Below are positions 54,626 through 63,943 of a stretch of DNA of 64,000 bases, in pieces. The stretch covers positions 1-64,000 of the forward strand of contig JAHDWN010000028.1 in assembly GCA_023382675.1 (NCBI GenBank), given 5' to 3'. The stretch comes from Anaerolineae bacterium (GTDB lineage: Bacteria > Chloroflexota > Anaerolineae > Aggregatilineales > Phototrophicaceae). The stretch's first letter is position 1, and every line of letters starts with the position of its first letter. The notes beneath the pieces were generated by a model, which saw nothing but the letters and a program-made list of their open reading frames with translations, was not told where the DNA came from and did no database searches. Position numbers and translations under genes: made by a program.

Positions 54626-55176
54626 GAGACGGACGTCGAACACTCCTCCTGCTGGCGGCCATTTTCGGCGTTCTGCTGGTGGCAACACTATTGCGCGATA
54701 GAAGTTCAGACCAAGTGGAAGCGCCCACGCTGAATGACCTGCCATTCGAGCGCGTGTTTCCAGCCCTCGCAGACGGCGATATTCAGGCGATCCGGCTTCA
54801 GGACCTGGCCGATAACAGTTTTCTGACTCTTGTCCGCGACGAGACAGGCCAGTGGACTGCGCCGGATCTGCCCGGCGTGCTTGATCAGGAAATCGCCGCG
54901 TTGATCGTCCGCACGGTGGTCATCCTCCCGGTTCAGGGGATCTTCAGTTTGGCGGGCAATCCTGATCTGGCCGATTATGGCTTCAACCCTGACGGCAATC
55001 TCTTGATTCAGATTGTGCTCGCCAATGGCACACAACACGGCATCGTCGTCGGCGGCATATCGCCATCCGGCAACGGCGTCTATGCACTGGTAGATAGCCA
55101 ACCCTCAATGTACTTGCTCGAACGCGCCGCAATCGCCTTCCTGGTCGCACAAATTCAGGCCCCGCCAACTGCTTGA
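54622..55176 (+). CDS. DUF4340-like membrane-anchored protein
   Basis: 184 residues; ATG overlaps the GldG-like stop (ATGA). N-terminal TM segment TLLLLAAIFGVLLVATLL, then an extracytoplasmic beta-rich domain: LADNSFLTLVRDETGQWTAPD, NPDLADYGFNPDG, IQIVLANGTQHGIVVGG, VYALVDSQPSMYLLERA. This pattern fits DUF4340, frequent beside GldG-like genes. Role in the exporter is unknown. Shorter than many DUF4340 proteins. Confidence 0.82.
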   Translation: MRDGRRTLLLLAAIFGVLLVATLLRDRSSDQVEAPTLNDLPFERVFPALADGDIQAIRLQDLADNSFLTLVRDETGQWTAPDLPGVLDQEIAALIVRTVVILPVQGIFSLAGNPDLADYGFNPDGNLLIQIVLANGTQHGIVVGGISPSGNGVYALVDSQPSMYLLERAAIAFLVAQIQAPPTA

Positions 55177-55201
55177 CATTAATCTTTAATGCGAGTATTG
55201 T
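55173..55201 (+). promoter_or_regulatory. Promoter upstream of sigA
   Basis: TTGACA (55173-55178), 17-base spacer, TATTGT (55196-55201). The -35 box overlaps the stop of the previous gene. Transcription would start near 55208, giving a leader of about 150 bases to the ATG at 55356. The interval 55177-55355 holds no gene. Confidence 0.7.
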
Positions 55202-55305
55202 AATTGATTGCACTGCCAAAATGCATTGCATGTCGGTATTCGACTTCTCGCATCAGTTATCTCACCCTACGTCAGTAATCCAAGACGTAACCTTGTATCT
55301 ACACC

Positions 55306-55326
55306 ATAACACGTGTTGCGTGTTAT
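55306..55326. repeat. 8-bp inverted repeat in sigA leader
   Basis: ATAACACG-TGTTG-CGTGTTAT, perfect arms with a 5-base spacer, 30 bases upstream of the sigA ATG. No U-tract follows. Possible operator or 5' UTR hairpin affecting translation. Confidence 0.55.
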
Positions 55327-55355
55327 AGTCTCAGTATTGTCTAGTGGTGTAACGT

Positions 55356-56618
55356 ATGTTCAAAGAAATGGTCAGTAATAAGGACGAACTGCGCAAGCAA
55401 CTGATCGAAAAGGCACAGCGTCAAGGTGCGATTACCTTCGACGAGATTCTGTCTTCGCTGCCTGAAGCAGAGCGCGACGTAGCGCTGCTTGACGACATTA
55501 TCGACGAGCTGATGGACCTGGGGATTGAGATCTCCACGCCGACTGAGCACGACGATGAGCAGTTCCTGTCCACTGGCGGCTCGCGCCGGTCACGCAAGCC
55601 CGACTTCGATCTCGATCTCGCGGAACTCGACGAAGAGGAAATGAGCTTCGATTGGTTCAACGAGGAATTGATCGATGACGCGGGCTATCAGCATGCGCTC
55701 GATAGCGATGACGTTGTCGGCCTGTATCTTAAAGAAGCAGGCCGGGTTCCGCTGTTGACCGCCGAAGAAGAAGTGTCGCTGGCGAAACGTATGGAAAAGG
55801 CGGAGATGGCGCGTGAAATGCTCGAAACGCGCGGGTCTGAGCTGCCGCTTGACGATGTCTATACCCTGAAGGACATGATCACGGACGGCGAAGAAGCCCA
55901 GGAGCACCTCGTGCGCGCCAACGCGCGTCTGGTGATCAGCGTCGCCAAGAAATACATTGGCCGCGGCGTGCCCTTTCTGGATTTGATCCAGGAAGGCAAC
56001 ATCGGCTTGATCCGCGCGACCAACAAGTTCGAATACCAGCGCGGGCACAAGTTCAGTACCTATGCAACCTGGTGGATTCGCCAGGCCGTCAGCCGCGCCG
56101 TGGCCGACCAGGGACGCACGATTCGCGTGCCTGTTCACATGGGCGACCAGCTCAATCGTATGCGCCGCATCCAGCTCCAACTGACACAGGAATTGGGGCG
56201 TGAGCCGTCGATTGAGGAACTGGCGCAAGGCATGGAGACTACGCCTGACAAGGTTGAAAACCTGATGGAGATCGCCCGCAGGCCGATCAGCCTTGAGACG
56301 CCAATTGACGATGAAGGCGATTCGACCTTCGGCGATTTCGTCGAGGACGTGAACAGTCCTGCGCCGACGGAAGAAGTCGCGACAAACATGCTGCAAGAGC
56401 ATCTTAAGAAGTCGCTTGATCGTCTGCCAGCACGCGAAGCTCAGATCCTGCGGCTTCGTTATGGTCTGGAAGATGGTCGCGTTTACACGCTGGAAGAGGT
56501 TGGGCAGGCGATTGGCGTGACGCGCGAGCGCGTTCGCCAACTGGAAGCCCAGGCGCTCAATCGTTTGCGCCAATCTTCCGCACATTTGATCCTCCGAGAT
56601 TACCTCTACGAGGAGTAA
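55356..56618 (+). CDS. sigA: Primary RNA polymerase sigma factor (sigma70/SigA)
   Basis: Promoter-recognition subunit of RNA polymerase. 420 residues: region 1.1-like helical start and acidic stretch, region 1.2 (DDVVGLYLKEAGRVPLLTAEEE), region 2 (LVISVAKKYIGRGVPFLDLIQ, NKFEYQRGHKFSTYATWWIR) around 190-260, region 3 (LGREPSIEELAQGM), and region 4 (LPAREAQILRLRYGLEDGRV, YTLEEVGQAIGVTRERVRQLE). Complete, with all DNA-contact motifs. Little ribosome-site signal before ATG; a second ATG five codons on is also possible. LiaF-like gene follows after 6 bases. Confidence 0.97.
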   Translation: MFKEMVSNKDELRKQLIEKAQRQGAITFDEILSSLPEAERDVALLDDIIDELMDLGIEISTPTEHDDEQFLSTGGSRRSRKPDFDLDLAELDEEEMSFDWFNEELIDDAGYQHALDSDDVVGLYLKEAGRVPLLTAEEEVSLAKRMEKAEMAREMLETRGSELPLDDVYTLKDMITDGEEAQEHLVRANARLVISVAKKYIGRGVPFLDLIQEGNIGLIRATNKFEYQRGHKFSTYATWWIRQAVSRAVADQGRTIRVPVHMGDQLNRMRRIQLQLTQELGREPSIEELAQGMETTPDKVENLMEIARRPISLETPIDDEGDSTFGDFVEDVNSPAPTEEVATNMLQEHLKKSLDRLPAREAQILRLRYGLEDGRVYTLEEVGQAIGVTRERVRQLEAQALNRLRQSSAHLILRDYLYEE

Positions 56619-56624
56619 AGGTCG

Positions 56625-57410
56625 GTGCGCACGCGAGGCTCACGCGGCGTCAACTTGCTGGCGTTTCTGGCGCTGGCAGTCGGCGTGCTGCTGCTGCTGA
56701 GCAATTTTCTACTGCTCAGCGGCTTCAATGCGACATCGCTCTGGCCCTTGCTGCTGGTCATCGCCGGGGTGATCATCCTGTTTCAGGGTGACATCACCGA
56801 TGCCAGCCAGGTGCGCCCGTTTGGGATCACACGCGGAACCGTTGAATCGGGTACACTTGAGATCAGTGCAGGCGAGATCGATGTCGTAGTACACGATCTC
56901 GCCCGCGAAGGTCGTCTCGCCGCCGGCCAATACGCGGCAGACGCGCGCCCTGCCCTCGACCTCACCGATACGCACGCCATGCTGCGCATGAACCGCAGCG
57001 CCACCCCCTGGCTGTCATTTGGCGATTGGGATGTGGGGTTGGCCCAGGATTTGCCTTGGGATGTCTACGTGAGCACCAGTCTTGGGCAAGTTTCCGCCGA
57101 TTTGGGCAACACCATCGTGCAAAAGGTCGTCATCGCCACGGGCATTGGTGACGTTCGCCTCACTGCCCCACGCGAAGCCTTCGAACCGCTCATCCTGCGC
57201 TCGGCTGTCGGCGATCTGCATATCTATACACCGGCCGGAACCCGCGCGGTCATTCATGTTCACAAATCGCCGTTCCTGGGCATTCACGCCAACATGAGCC
57301 GTTACAGCCAGACGGAAACCGGCGAGTACGTGGCACGAAATGCCGATTTTTCGCTGAAACCCGTCGAAATCCATGTGAGCGGAACGTTCGGCGAAGTCTA
57401 TCTCGCCTGA
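56625..57410 (+). CDS. LiaF/LiaI-like membrane protein
   Basis: 261 residues from a GTG. Two hydrophobic helices at the start (LLAFLALAVGVLLLLSNFLLL; LWPLLLVIAGVIILFQG), as in the DUF5668/LiaI-LiaF transmembrane region, then a beta-rich domain like the cell-wall-active-antibiotic response domain, with repeated short strands (TSLGQVSADLGN, ATGIGDVRLTAP, SAVGDLHIYTP, SGTFGEVYL). The beta domain likely folds as a helix-like scaffold. LiaF is known to inhibit the LiaRS envelope-stress sensor, but no LiaS kinase is adjacent. Confidence 0.82.
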   Translation: MRTRGSRGVNLLAFLALAVGVLLLLSNFLLLSGFNATSLWPLLLVIAGVIILFQGDITDASQVRPFGITRGTVESGTLEISAGEIDVVVHDLAREGRLAAGQYAADARPALDLTDTHAMLRMNRSATPWLSFGDWDVGLAQDLPWDVYVSTSLGQVSADLGNTIVQKVVIATGIGDVRLTAPREAFEPLILRSAVGDLHIYTPAGTRAVIHVHKSPFLGIHANMSRYSQTETGEYVARNADFSLKPVEIHVSGTFGEVYLA

Positions 57411-57417
57411 AAATCCT

Positions 57418-57975
57418 ATGTCCACGAGTTTGCGCTTCATCATTCGGGATGGTCTTGAAGGTGATATTGCCGGTTGCATGGCGCTCGATCACACCTACGA
57501 GACCGATCACGTCTGGCAGGTCTTCATCGAGCGCGAAGAGCCACTCTTTCACCAGATCAATTTTCAAACTGAACGGCTGCCGCGAACACTCGAAGTCGCC
57601 TATCCGGCGGACGAACGACGCCTCCGTCTGGCGCTGCCGGAAGCGCACGGCTTCCTGGTCGCGGCGACTCAGGACAGCAGCGATCTGCTTGGCTACCTGA
57701 CACTCGGGAATGACCCCAGCTTGCGCAACGTCATGGTTAACGACATTGTTGTGAACCGCCCCTATCGACGCAACCGGATTGGCTCGCGTTTGATGCACAT
57801 TGCGCGGCGCTGGGCGCGCGAGCGCGAGGCTGAACGCCTGATTGTGGCACTCCACACGAAGAATTATCCCGGCATTCTCTTTTGTCAGGCTTCCGGTCTC
57901 GTATTTTGTGGATACAATGAACGGCACTTCAACAATCAGGACATGGCTCTCTTTTTCGGCCAAACACTCCGCTAA
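57418..57975 (+). CDS. GNAT-family N-acetyltransferase
   Basis: 185 residues. GNAT core with FIIRDGLEGDIAGCMALDHTY, LLGYLTLGNDPSLRNVMVNDIVVN and motif A RPYRRNRIGSRLMHIARRWA, where the usual RxxGxG glycine is Arg (RRNRIG). C-terminal ALHTKNYPGILFCQASGLVFCGY is typical of motif B and the beta-6 strand. Substrate unknown. 7 bases after the LiaF-like gene and 15 before the receptor gene. Confidence 0.87.
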   Translation: MSTSLRFIIRDGLEGDIAGCMALDHTYETDHVWQVFIEREEPLFHQINFQTERLPRTLEVAYPADERRLRLALPEAHGFLVAATQDSSDLLGYLTLGNDPSLRNVMVNDIVVNRPYRRNRIGSRLMHIARRWAREREAERLIVALHTKNYPGILFCQASGLVFCGYNERHFNNQDMALFFGQTLR

Positions 57976-57990
57976 ACGCGAGATAATGGC

Positions 57991-59919
57991 GTGGATTTTC
58001 TTGTGCTGTTACTTGATCCGATCAATGAGACGCTTGCGACCGCAATCGTCATTCTGGCGTCGTCCATACTGCTCTATAACGTCACCCGCAATCTGCGCAA
58101 CCGGGTGGCGCGCACGTCTGCGGTGGTGCTCGGCTGTGTGACCGTCACCTACATCGGCGACGTATTCATCTCACTTGAACCGGGTATCGCCGCTCACGAA
58201 GCCGCCCTGCGCTTCCAGTGGATTGGCATTGCCTTTGTCCCGGCTGCCCTGTTTCACCTCTCAGACGCGCTGTTGGCGACGACGGGCCTACCCTCGCGCG
58301 GACGCCGCCGTCGGATTGCACGAATGCTGTATGCCATCAGCACTGCGTTCCTATTCGCGGCAATCTTCACGAATGTATTGATCGAACCCGTAGTGCTCAG
58401 CCCGGCGATCACGCATAACAATGTGGCCGTGGGGATTCGAGCAGGCCTGTTGTTCCCGGTCTACGTCGCCTACTTCCTGGTGGCGCTGGTTGTCGCCCTG
58501 ATCAACGTACAACGTGCGCGGCAGCGCTGTTTAGCTCGAAGTACACGGCGCAGGATGGGTTATCTCCAGTTCGCCCTGGTGACGCCCGCAGTCGGCTTGT
58601 TTCCGTTTTCAATCGTACTCGGCGCAGGGACGGAATACACTCTCGTCGGGCTGATCCTGGTGAACCTCGCCAACTTCGGCGTGGTGTTGATGCTGCTGTT
58701 TCTGGCCTACCCATTGTCTTTCTTCGGCTCATCGATCCCGGATCGCGCCGTCAAAACCGAACTCCTGCGCTTCGTCCTGCGCGGCCCGATCACGGGCATG
58801 TTGGCGTTGGGCACATACATCTTTACCAATGCCACCAGCCAGATCTTTGGACTACAGGGGGAGCAGTTCACCCCTTTCGCCATCGTCGCCATCATCCTGC
58901 TCTGGCAGTGGCTGATCGCGATTATCCTACCTTACCTGGAGCGCCGCCTCGTTTATGGCGACGAGGAATTCGACCAACTGGCAAAACTCCAGGATTTGAG
59001 CGAACGGCTGCTGACCGAGAGCGATCTCGTCCAGCTCATCGACGCTATTCTTAGCTCAGTTTGTGATTATCTGCGGGTGGACACGGCCTTCGTCGCGGCC
59101 TTCAATGAAAACAACCTCGAATTAGTGACGGCGGTCGGGCCGAATGTGCCGGAAAACGCAACCCTGAGCGAGGATGCTGCCCAGATTCGCCAGTTGTCGG
59201 CAGGCGGCGAAATCGATACACCGGCACACCCATGGCAAAGTTACTGGCTTGTGCCGCTAACGGGACAGCGGCGCGCCAATGGCGGCTCTGCAATCGGCGC
59301 GTTGGGCATTCAAGCGCGTGGCGCTACGATTGATTTGAGCGAAGACGAGCAAACCGTGCTGGAAGTCTTTGCGCGGCGCGCGGCGCAAGCCCTGGAAGAT
59401 ATGGCGCTGCAAAATGAGATTTACGCTGCGCTTGAAGGGCTGCTGCCACAGATCCATCTCAACCGCCGCAGCGCCGTTGACATTGAGTATCGCCCTGGAC
59501 GAACACTTGTCCCGCAACTTGGGAGCGACCTCACCGAAGATCGCAATCAATTCAACGATCAGGTGCGCGCAGCCCTGCGCCACTACTGGGGTGGCCCTGG
59601 CCTGACGAAGAGCCGCCTGCTGGAACTTTGCGTCGTGCAATCGGCGCTCGAGGCGAATGATTCCAACGCGACCAACGCGCTCAGAGCCGTGCTCGTCGAT
59701 GCCATCGAAATGCTGCGCCCCGAAGGCGAACGACGTCCGCTCAATCCAGAGTGGACGCTCTACAGCATCCTTGAGCTCCGCTATCTGAAAGGTCTCAAGG
59801 TTCGGGAAGCAGCCCACCGCCTCGCCTTAAGCGAACCGGATTTTTATCGCAAACAACGTCTCGCCATCGACATGATCGCTGACGTCCTCTGGGAAATGGA
59901 GCGCACCTGCCGCTCATGA
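57991..59919 (+). CDS. Membrane receptor with GAF domain and C-terminal HTH-like region
   Basis: 642 residues from a GTG. N-terminal half is about seven to eight TM helices resembling the 7TM sensor of some histidine kinases (ATAIVILASSILLYNVTRNL, LFPVYVAYFLVALVVALINV, LVGLILVNLANFGVVLMLLFL). Then a GAF domain (about 350-490: LLTESDLVQLIDAILSSVCD and AFAAFN-like VDTAFVAAFNENN), and a C-terminal helical region (about 560-640) with LYSILELRYLKGLKVREAAHR and LALSEPDFYRKQRLAIDMIA, which looks like a helix-turn-helix. No kinase HATPase or DHp motif is present, so this may be a membrane-tethered one-component regulator. Confidence 0.78.
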   Translation: MDFLVLLLDPINETLATAIVILASSILLYNVTRNLRNRVARTSAVVLGCVTVTYIGDVFISLEPGIAAHEAALRFQWIGIAFVPAALFHLSDALLATTGLPSRGRRRRIARMLYAISTAFLFAAIFTNVLIEPVVLSPAITHNNVAVGIRAGLLFPVYVAYFLVALVVALINVQRARQRCLARSTRRRMGYLQFALVTPAVGLFPFSIVLGAGTEYTLVGLILVNLANFGVVLMLLFLAYPLSFFGSSIPDRAVKTELLRFVLRGPITGMLALGTYIFTNATSQIFGLQGEQFTPFAIVAIILLWQWLIAIILPYLERRLVYGDEEFDQLAKLQDLSERLLTESDLVQLIDAILSSVCDYLRVDTAFVAAFNENNLELVTAVGPNVPENATLSEDAAQIRQLSAGGEIDTPAHPWQSYWLVPLTGQRRANGGSAIGALGIQARGATIDLSEDEQTVLEVFARRAAQALEDMALQNEIYAALEGLLPQIHLNRRSAVDIEYRPGRTLVPQLGSDLTEDRNQFNDQVRAALRHYWGGPGLTKSRLLELCVVQSALEANDSNATNALRAVLVDAIEMLRPEGERRPLNPEWTLYSILELRYLKGLKVREAAHRLALSEPDFYRKQRLAIDMIADVLWEMERTCRS

Positions 59920-60124
59920 TCCTGACCTGGCGTGACCGCATGGTCGCACGCAGCGTCAAACCCCAAAACGCATCACCTGCCCGGATCACCTCCGTACCGC
60001 GTTGCTCATCATCCATCACTCACCGTTCATCATTTCTTTGGCTGTCCTACGCTTGCGCTCACACCATGTCGTGTCAGGCTGTTAGTCGCCCAACTGTCGA
60101 ACTCTATTGAGAAACGTCGAACGA

Positions 60125-60133
60125 TGATATACT
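60125..60133 (+). promoter_or_regulatory. Extended -10 promoter of S1 gene
   Basis: TGA followed by TATACT (extended -10, five of six consensus). The non-coding interval 59920-60217 (about 300 bases) contains no credible gene or RNA; a 64-residue open frame at its start shows no coding signs. The TTGAGA at 60107 is 15 bases from this -10. Confidence 0.5.
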
Positions 60134-60217
60134 TGCCAGAATTGCTCATGTAATCCTCAGAATCAGGTCAGATGTTCCAAACTGTATCGTATGAAAAATA
60201 GATAGAGGGAAGTGCTC

Positions 60218-61222
60218 ATGTCCGCCAGTATTCAACGTCGCGAGCATCTTTCGCAGCCAGAGCCGCTGGAAGAGGGCTACTGGGCGTCGCTTCTGGAAGA
60301 GGGGGAATTTTCAGAAGATGAAGATGCGCAACACTCAGAGGATTGGAACCGGCAAAACGAACCAGCGACCGAGATGACCGACCACCACCACAACCCGATA
60401 CAGCCTGCCCTGCAAGATGACTGGGAGGCGATGCAGCAGATGATGGACGCGGATGAGGTCATCGAACTCCCTGTGATAGGTTACAACCGTGGCGGATTAC
60501 TGGTGGAGTGGCGCAGCCTGCGCGGCTTTGTGCCAGCCAGCCAGTTGATCGAATTCAACGGCAATGCGCACCCGTCTGTGCGGCGCAACGCCTTGACCGA
60601 ACACATCGGCCACTCATTGACACTGCGGGTGATTGAACTGGACGCGGAGCAGAACCGGTTGATATTTTCTGAGCGTGCGGCGCGCGCCCAACCCGGTGAA
60701 CGCGCCGATTTGCTGGCCACTTTGCAGCCAGGCGATCACGTCTCCGGTGTGATCACGAATCTGTGCGATTTCGGCGCATTCGTCGATCTGGGCGGCCTGG
60801 AAGGACTGATCCACATCAGCGAATTGAGTTGGGGACGTGTTGGGCATCCGGCGGACGTGCTTGATCGCGGTCAGGTCGTGGAAACGCAGGTGCTCGAGGT
60901 GCGTCCTGAAGTCGGGCGCATCGCCTTGAGTCTGAAGCGTATGCATCCTGATCCCTGGCAAGACGTTCACCTGCGCTATCGCGTTGGCGAAATCGTCGAG
61001 GGAATCATCACCAACGTGGTGGATTTTGGCGCGTTCGCGCGGGTTGAGGCCGGTCTTGAAGGCTTAATTCACGTCTCCGAACTGGCAGAAGGCCATTTCT
61101 TGCATCCGCGCAACGTCGTCAGCGAAGGGCAACAGATCCATGCGCGTATCTTGAGTATCGATGGCCGCGCCCGTCGCCTGGGATTGAGCCTGCGCGCGCT
61201 TGAACAGAACGGTCACGCGTAG
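60218..61222 (+). CDS. S1 RNA-binding domain protein (three repeats)
   Basis: 334 residues from the ATG at 60218 (GAGGG 8 bases upstream). An acidic, disordered N-terminal 75 residues rich in Glu/Asp/His is followed by three S1 repeats: a divergent first (about 80-150; [22 protein letters not shown]), a canonical second (about 170-240; [32 protein letters not shown]) and third (about 255-327; [33 protein letters not shown]). Related to ribosomal protein S1, which usually has four to six repeats; it could be a short S1 or an S1-like translation or mRNA-binding factor. Lies 123 bases before ftsK. Confidence 0.88.
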   Translation: MSASIQRREHLSQPEPLEEGYWASLLEEGEFSEDEDAQHSEDWNRQNEPATEMTDHHHNPIQPALQDDWEAMQQMMDADEVIELPVIGYNRGGLLVEWRSLRGFVPASQLIEFNGNAHPSVRRNALTEHIGHSLTLRVIELDAEQNRLIFSERAARAQPGERADLLATLQPGDHVSGVITNLCDFGAFVDLGGLEGLIHISELSWGRVGHPADVLDRGQVVETQVLEVRPEVGRIALSLKRMHPDPWQDVHLRYRVGEIVEGIITNVVDFGAFARVEAGLEGLIHVSELAEGHFLHPRNVVSEGQQIHARILSIDGRARRLGLSLRALEQNGHA

Positions 61223-61345
61223 GCGCCGCCGCCACGCTTGCATGGACAAAACGTAGACTTCTTTCGCGGTCAGAGGCGCAAGTATGTTATGATTCGCTAT
61301 GTTTACGCAGGGCAGTGATCGTGCGGTAGGGGAGTATTGTAACGC

Positions 61346-63943
61346 GTGGCACGCCAGACGCCTGCCAACAAACTGAACAACAACGACGGGAAAAGCAGCG
61401 CCAGGTCAAAGAAGACGACCAACGAGCAGCAGAAACCGCCAATTCGACAGGATAACGTCGATAAGTACACCCTGAAAGCGGAGTTCTGGGACTCGATCTT
61501 CGATCTTATCCCACCGTGGGCAGATGAAATCGCAGCCATCGTGCTGATTGTCTTCGGCATTGTCTCTTTCCTATCCCTTCTGAATGTGTCGTCAGACGCC
61601 ACAATCGCAAATGCGTGGTCGAATGCACTCACTTCAGCATTCGGCTACGGCGCGGCGATTATCAGCGGCGGCATTCTGGTATTGGGCATCATCCTGCTGC
61701 TGCCCAAACTCGGCATCGTCATCCGTTTTCCCACCAGCCGGATTCTGGCGCTGGAAGTCATATTTGTGGCGCTGCTGGCGCTCATGCATCTGGCGTTGGG
61801 CGGTACGGAGCCGCGCAGTGTTGCTCGCGCCGGCCAGGGTGGCGGCGCGCTGGGCTGGGCACTGAGTGCCCTGGTGGCGAATCTTTTCGGCCCCATCGTC
61901 GCTGCCGCGCTGTTCACTTTGCTGATGCTGTTTGGGCTGGCACTTTTTACCGGCATCCGGCGCGAGAAACTGGTTGACTGGCTGCAAAGGACGGGCGCGC
62001 GGCTGCATGGATTCGCGGATAGCAGTGCTGCGCGGATTGCTCAAACGCGCCGCCTGCAAGAAGAGCGAAAAGCCATTGCCGTGGCGGCAGTCGCTGCTGC
62101 GTCGAAACCCGCCGCCGCCGATGTGCCGCCGCCGCGTGTTGTGACACAGACCATCCTGCGCATCCGCCCCGATCATGCCAGCCTACCGCCATCGCTGCGC
62201 CCTGGCGCGACGCCCGATCCCACCACCGAGGATCGGGCCAGCCCCGAAGAAGATCTCTCGCAGCATCCGCTGTTTACCCGGCGCGAAGAAAGCCCGGTGT
62301 CTGCCAATATCGGCGAAGTCAAAGGCAAACGCGGCAAAGGCCAGCCGCTGGAGGTTGAACGCCCGGATGGACGCGTGAAGCGTTACTTCACAGTCGAAGG
62401 CATGAAAGAAGCACGGGCGAACCTCAAACGTGATACCACCCAGTTGCCGCCGCTCGATTTGCTGCGTGACATCCAAATGAATCTGCCTGACGAAACGGAG
62501 ATCAACACCAACGTCGTGCTGATCGAGAATACGCTGCTGGAATTCGACATCGATGTCGATGTGGTCGACGTCAAAGTCGGGCCAACCGTCACCCAGTTCG
62601 CCGTGCAACCGTTCCGCGAGATCGCCTCGAAAGAAGGCGATAGCGTTCAGGGGCGCACCCGTATCAGCAAAATCGCGTCGCTGCAAAGCGATCTTGCGCT
62701 GTCGCTTTCGGCCAAGCGTCTGCGTTTGGAAACGCCTGTCCCTGGGCATAGTTACATCGGCATCGAAGTTCCAAACAAGAATCCCAGCGTGGTCGCGCTG
62801 CGCTCGGTTTACGAGAGCAAAGCCTACCAGGACATGGCGATCAAGAAGAAATCGCCGCTGTTCGTGCCGTTGGGGCGCGATGTCTCCGGCGCGCCCGTCG
62901 GCATCGACCTGGCGCAAATGCCCCACCTGCTGATCGCCGGGACAACCGGCTCTGGCAAGTCGGTCTGTATCGCTGCACTGGCGACCGCCCTGGTGCTGGA
63001 AAACACGCCCGACCTGATGAAGATGATCATGCTCGATCCGAAGATGGTGGAACTCAGCCGTTTCAACGGACTGCCCCATCTGCTGGGGCCGGTCGAAACC
63101 GATCAGGAACGGATCATCGGTGTGCTGCGCTGGTGTACGCGCGAGATGGATCGGCGTTACAAGCTGCTCGAAGAAAACGCCGCCCGCAATATCGACATCT
63201 TCAATTCGCGCCTGGGCCGCCGACGCAAGGACGAGTATCTACCCTACATCGTCATCATGGTCGATGAGATCGGCGACTTGATGCTCTCCAGGCCGGAAGA
63301 AACGGAGAAGACGATCACCCGCCTGGCGCAGATGGCACGCGCCGTCGGTATGCACCTGGTCGTGGCGACGCAGCGCCCCAGCGTGGATGTAATCACCGGT
63401 TTGATCAAAGCCAACTTCCCGTCGCGCATCTCGTTCGCGGTGGCGTCCGGCGTCGACTCGCGCGTGATCCTCGATTCAGTTGGCGCAGAATCGCTGATGG
63501 GGCGCGGCGACATGCTCTACCAGCCTGCCGACTCCCCCTTCCCGCGCCGTCTTCAGGGCTGTTTTGTGTCTGACGACGAGGTGCGCAAGATCGTAGACTT
63601 CTGGCAGGAATGGCAGGACGAACAGATCGAAGCGGGCAAGATGGAAGCGATCACGATTGGCCCCTGGGAGCGCGGGCTGACGCGGCGCGAATTCCTGGCT
63701 GAAACCGACCCGATGCTTGAACAGGCGATTTCACTCGTGGTCGAGGCCGGCGAAGCATCGGCCTCGCTGATCCAGCGGCGGCTCGGCGTCGGCTACCCGC
63801 GTGCGGCGCGCATCATGGATCTGATGGAAGAACTCGGCGTGATCGGCGAGGCCAAAGGCGGCGGACGCAACCGCGAAGTGCTGATCAAGCCCGGACGCGA
63901 TCCGTTCAAGGATGTGATCGACAGACGCATGGGCGGCCAGTGA
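61346..63943 (+). CDS. ftsK: FtsK/SpoIIIE-type DNA translocase
   Basis: Septum-located motor that moves chromosome DNA during division. 865 residues from a GTG with GGGGAG 11 bases upstream. About four N-terminal TM helices (IAAIVLIVFGIVSFLSLL, AAIISGGILVLGIILLL, LALEVIFVALLALMHLAL, IVAAALFTLLMLFGLALF), a Pro/Ala/Glu linker (about 230-330), alpha and beta motor domains with Walker A AGTTGSGKSVC (near 530) and Walker B IVIMVDEIGDLM (near 640), and the C-terminal winged-helix gamma domain (about 795-850; ASASLIQRRLGVGYPRAARIM) that reads orientation sequences. Complete. TATGAT at 61290-61295 may be its -10 element. Confidence 0.96.
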   Translation: MARQTPANKLNNNDGKSSARSKKTTNEQQKPPIRQDNVDKYTLKAEFWDSIFDLIPPWADEIAAIVLIVFGIVSFLSLLNVSSDATIANAWSNALTSAFGYGAAIISGGILVLGIILLLPKLGIVIRFPTSRILALEVIFVALLALMHLALGGTEPRSVARAGQGGGALGWALSALVANLFGPIVAAALFTLLMLFGLALFTGIRREKLVDWLQRTGARLHGFADSSAARIAQTRRLQEERKAIAVAAVAAASKPAAADVPPPRVVTQTILRIRPDHASLPPSLRPGATPDPTTEDRASPEEDLSQHPLFTRREESPVSANIGEVKGKRGKGQPLEVERPDGRVKRYFTVEGMKEARANLKRDTTQLPPLDLLRDIQMNLPDETEINTNVVLIENTLLEFDIDVDVVDVKVGPTVTQFAVQPFREIASKEGDSVQGRTRISKIASLQSDLALSLSAKRLRLETPVPGHSYIGIEVPNKNPSVVALRSVYESKAYQDMAIKKKSPLFVPLGRDVSGAPVGIDLAQMPHLLIAGTTGSGKSVCIAALATALVLENTPDLMKMIMLDPKMVELSRFNGLPHLLGPVETDQERIIGVLRWCTREMDRRYKLLEENAARNIDIFNSRLGRRRKDEYLPYIVIMVDEIGDLMLSRPEETEKTITRLAQMARAVGMHLVVATQRPSVDVITGLIKANFPSRISFAVASGVDSRVILDSVGAESLMGRGDMLYQPADSPFPRRLQGCFVSDDEVRKIVDFWQEWQDEQIEAGKMEAITIGPWERGLTRREFLAETDPMLEQAISLVVEAGEASASLIQRRLGVGYPRAARIMDLMEELGVIGEAKGGGRNREVLIKPGRDPFKDVIDRRMGGQ

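Noticed and set aside
55590-56585. 331-codon open frame antisense to sigA
   Set aside because: The primary sigma factor occupies the other strand with all conserved regions. Phe/Arg/Leu-rich shadow product.
59916-60110. 64-codon open frame after the receptor gene
   Set aside because: It overlaps the receptor stop, has no ribosome site, and its Ser/Arg/Cys-rich product looks non-coding. The interval is better read as intergenic.
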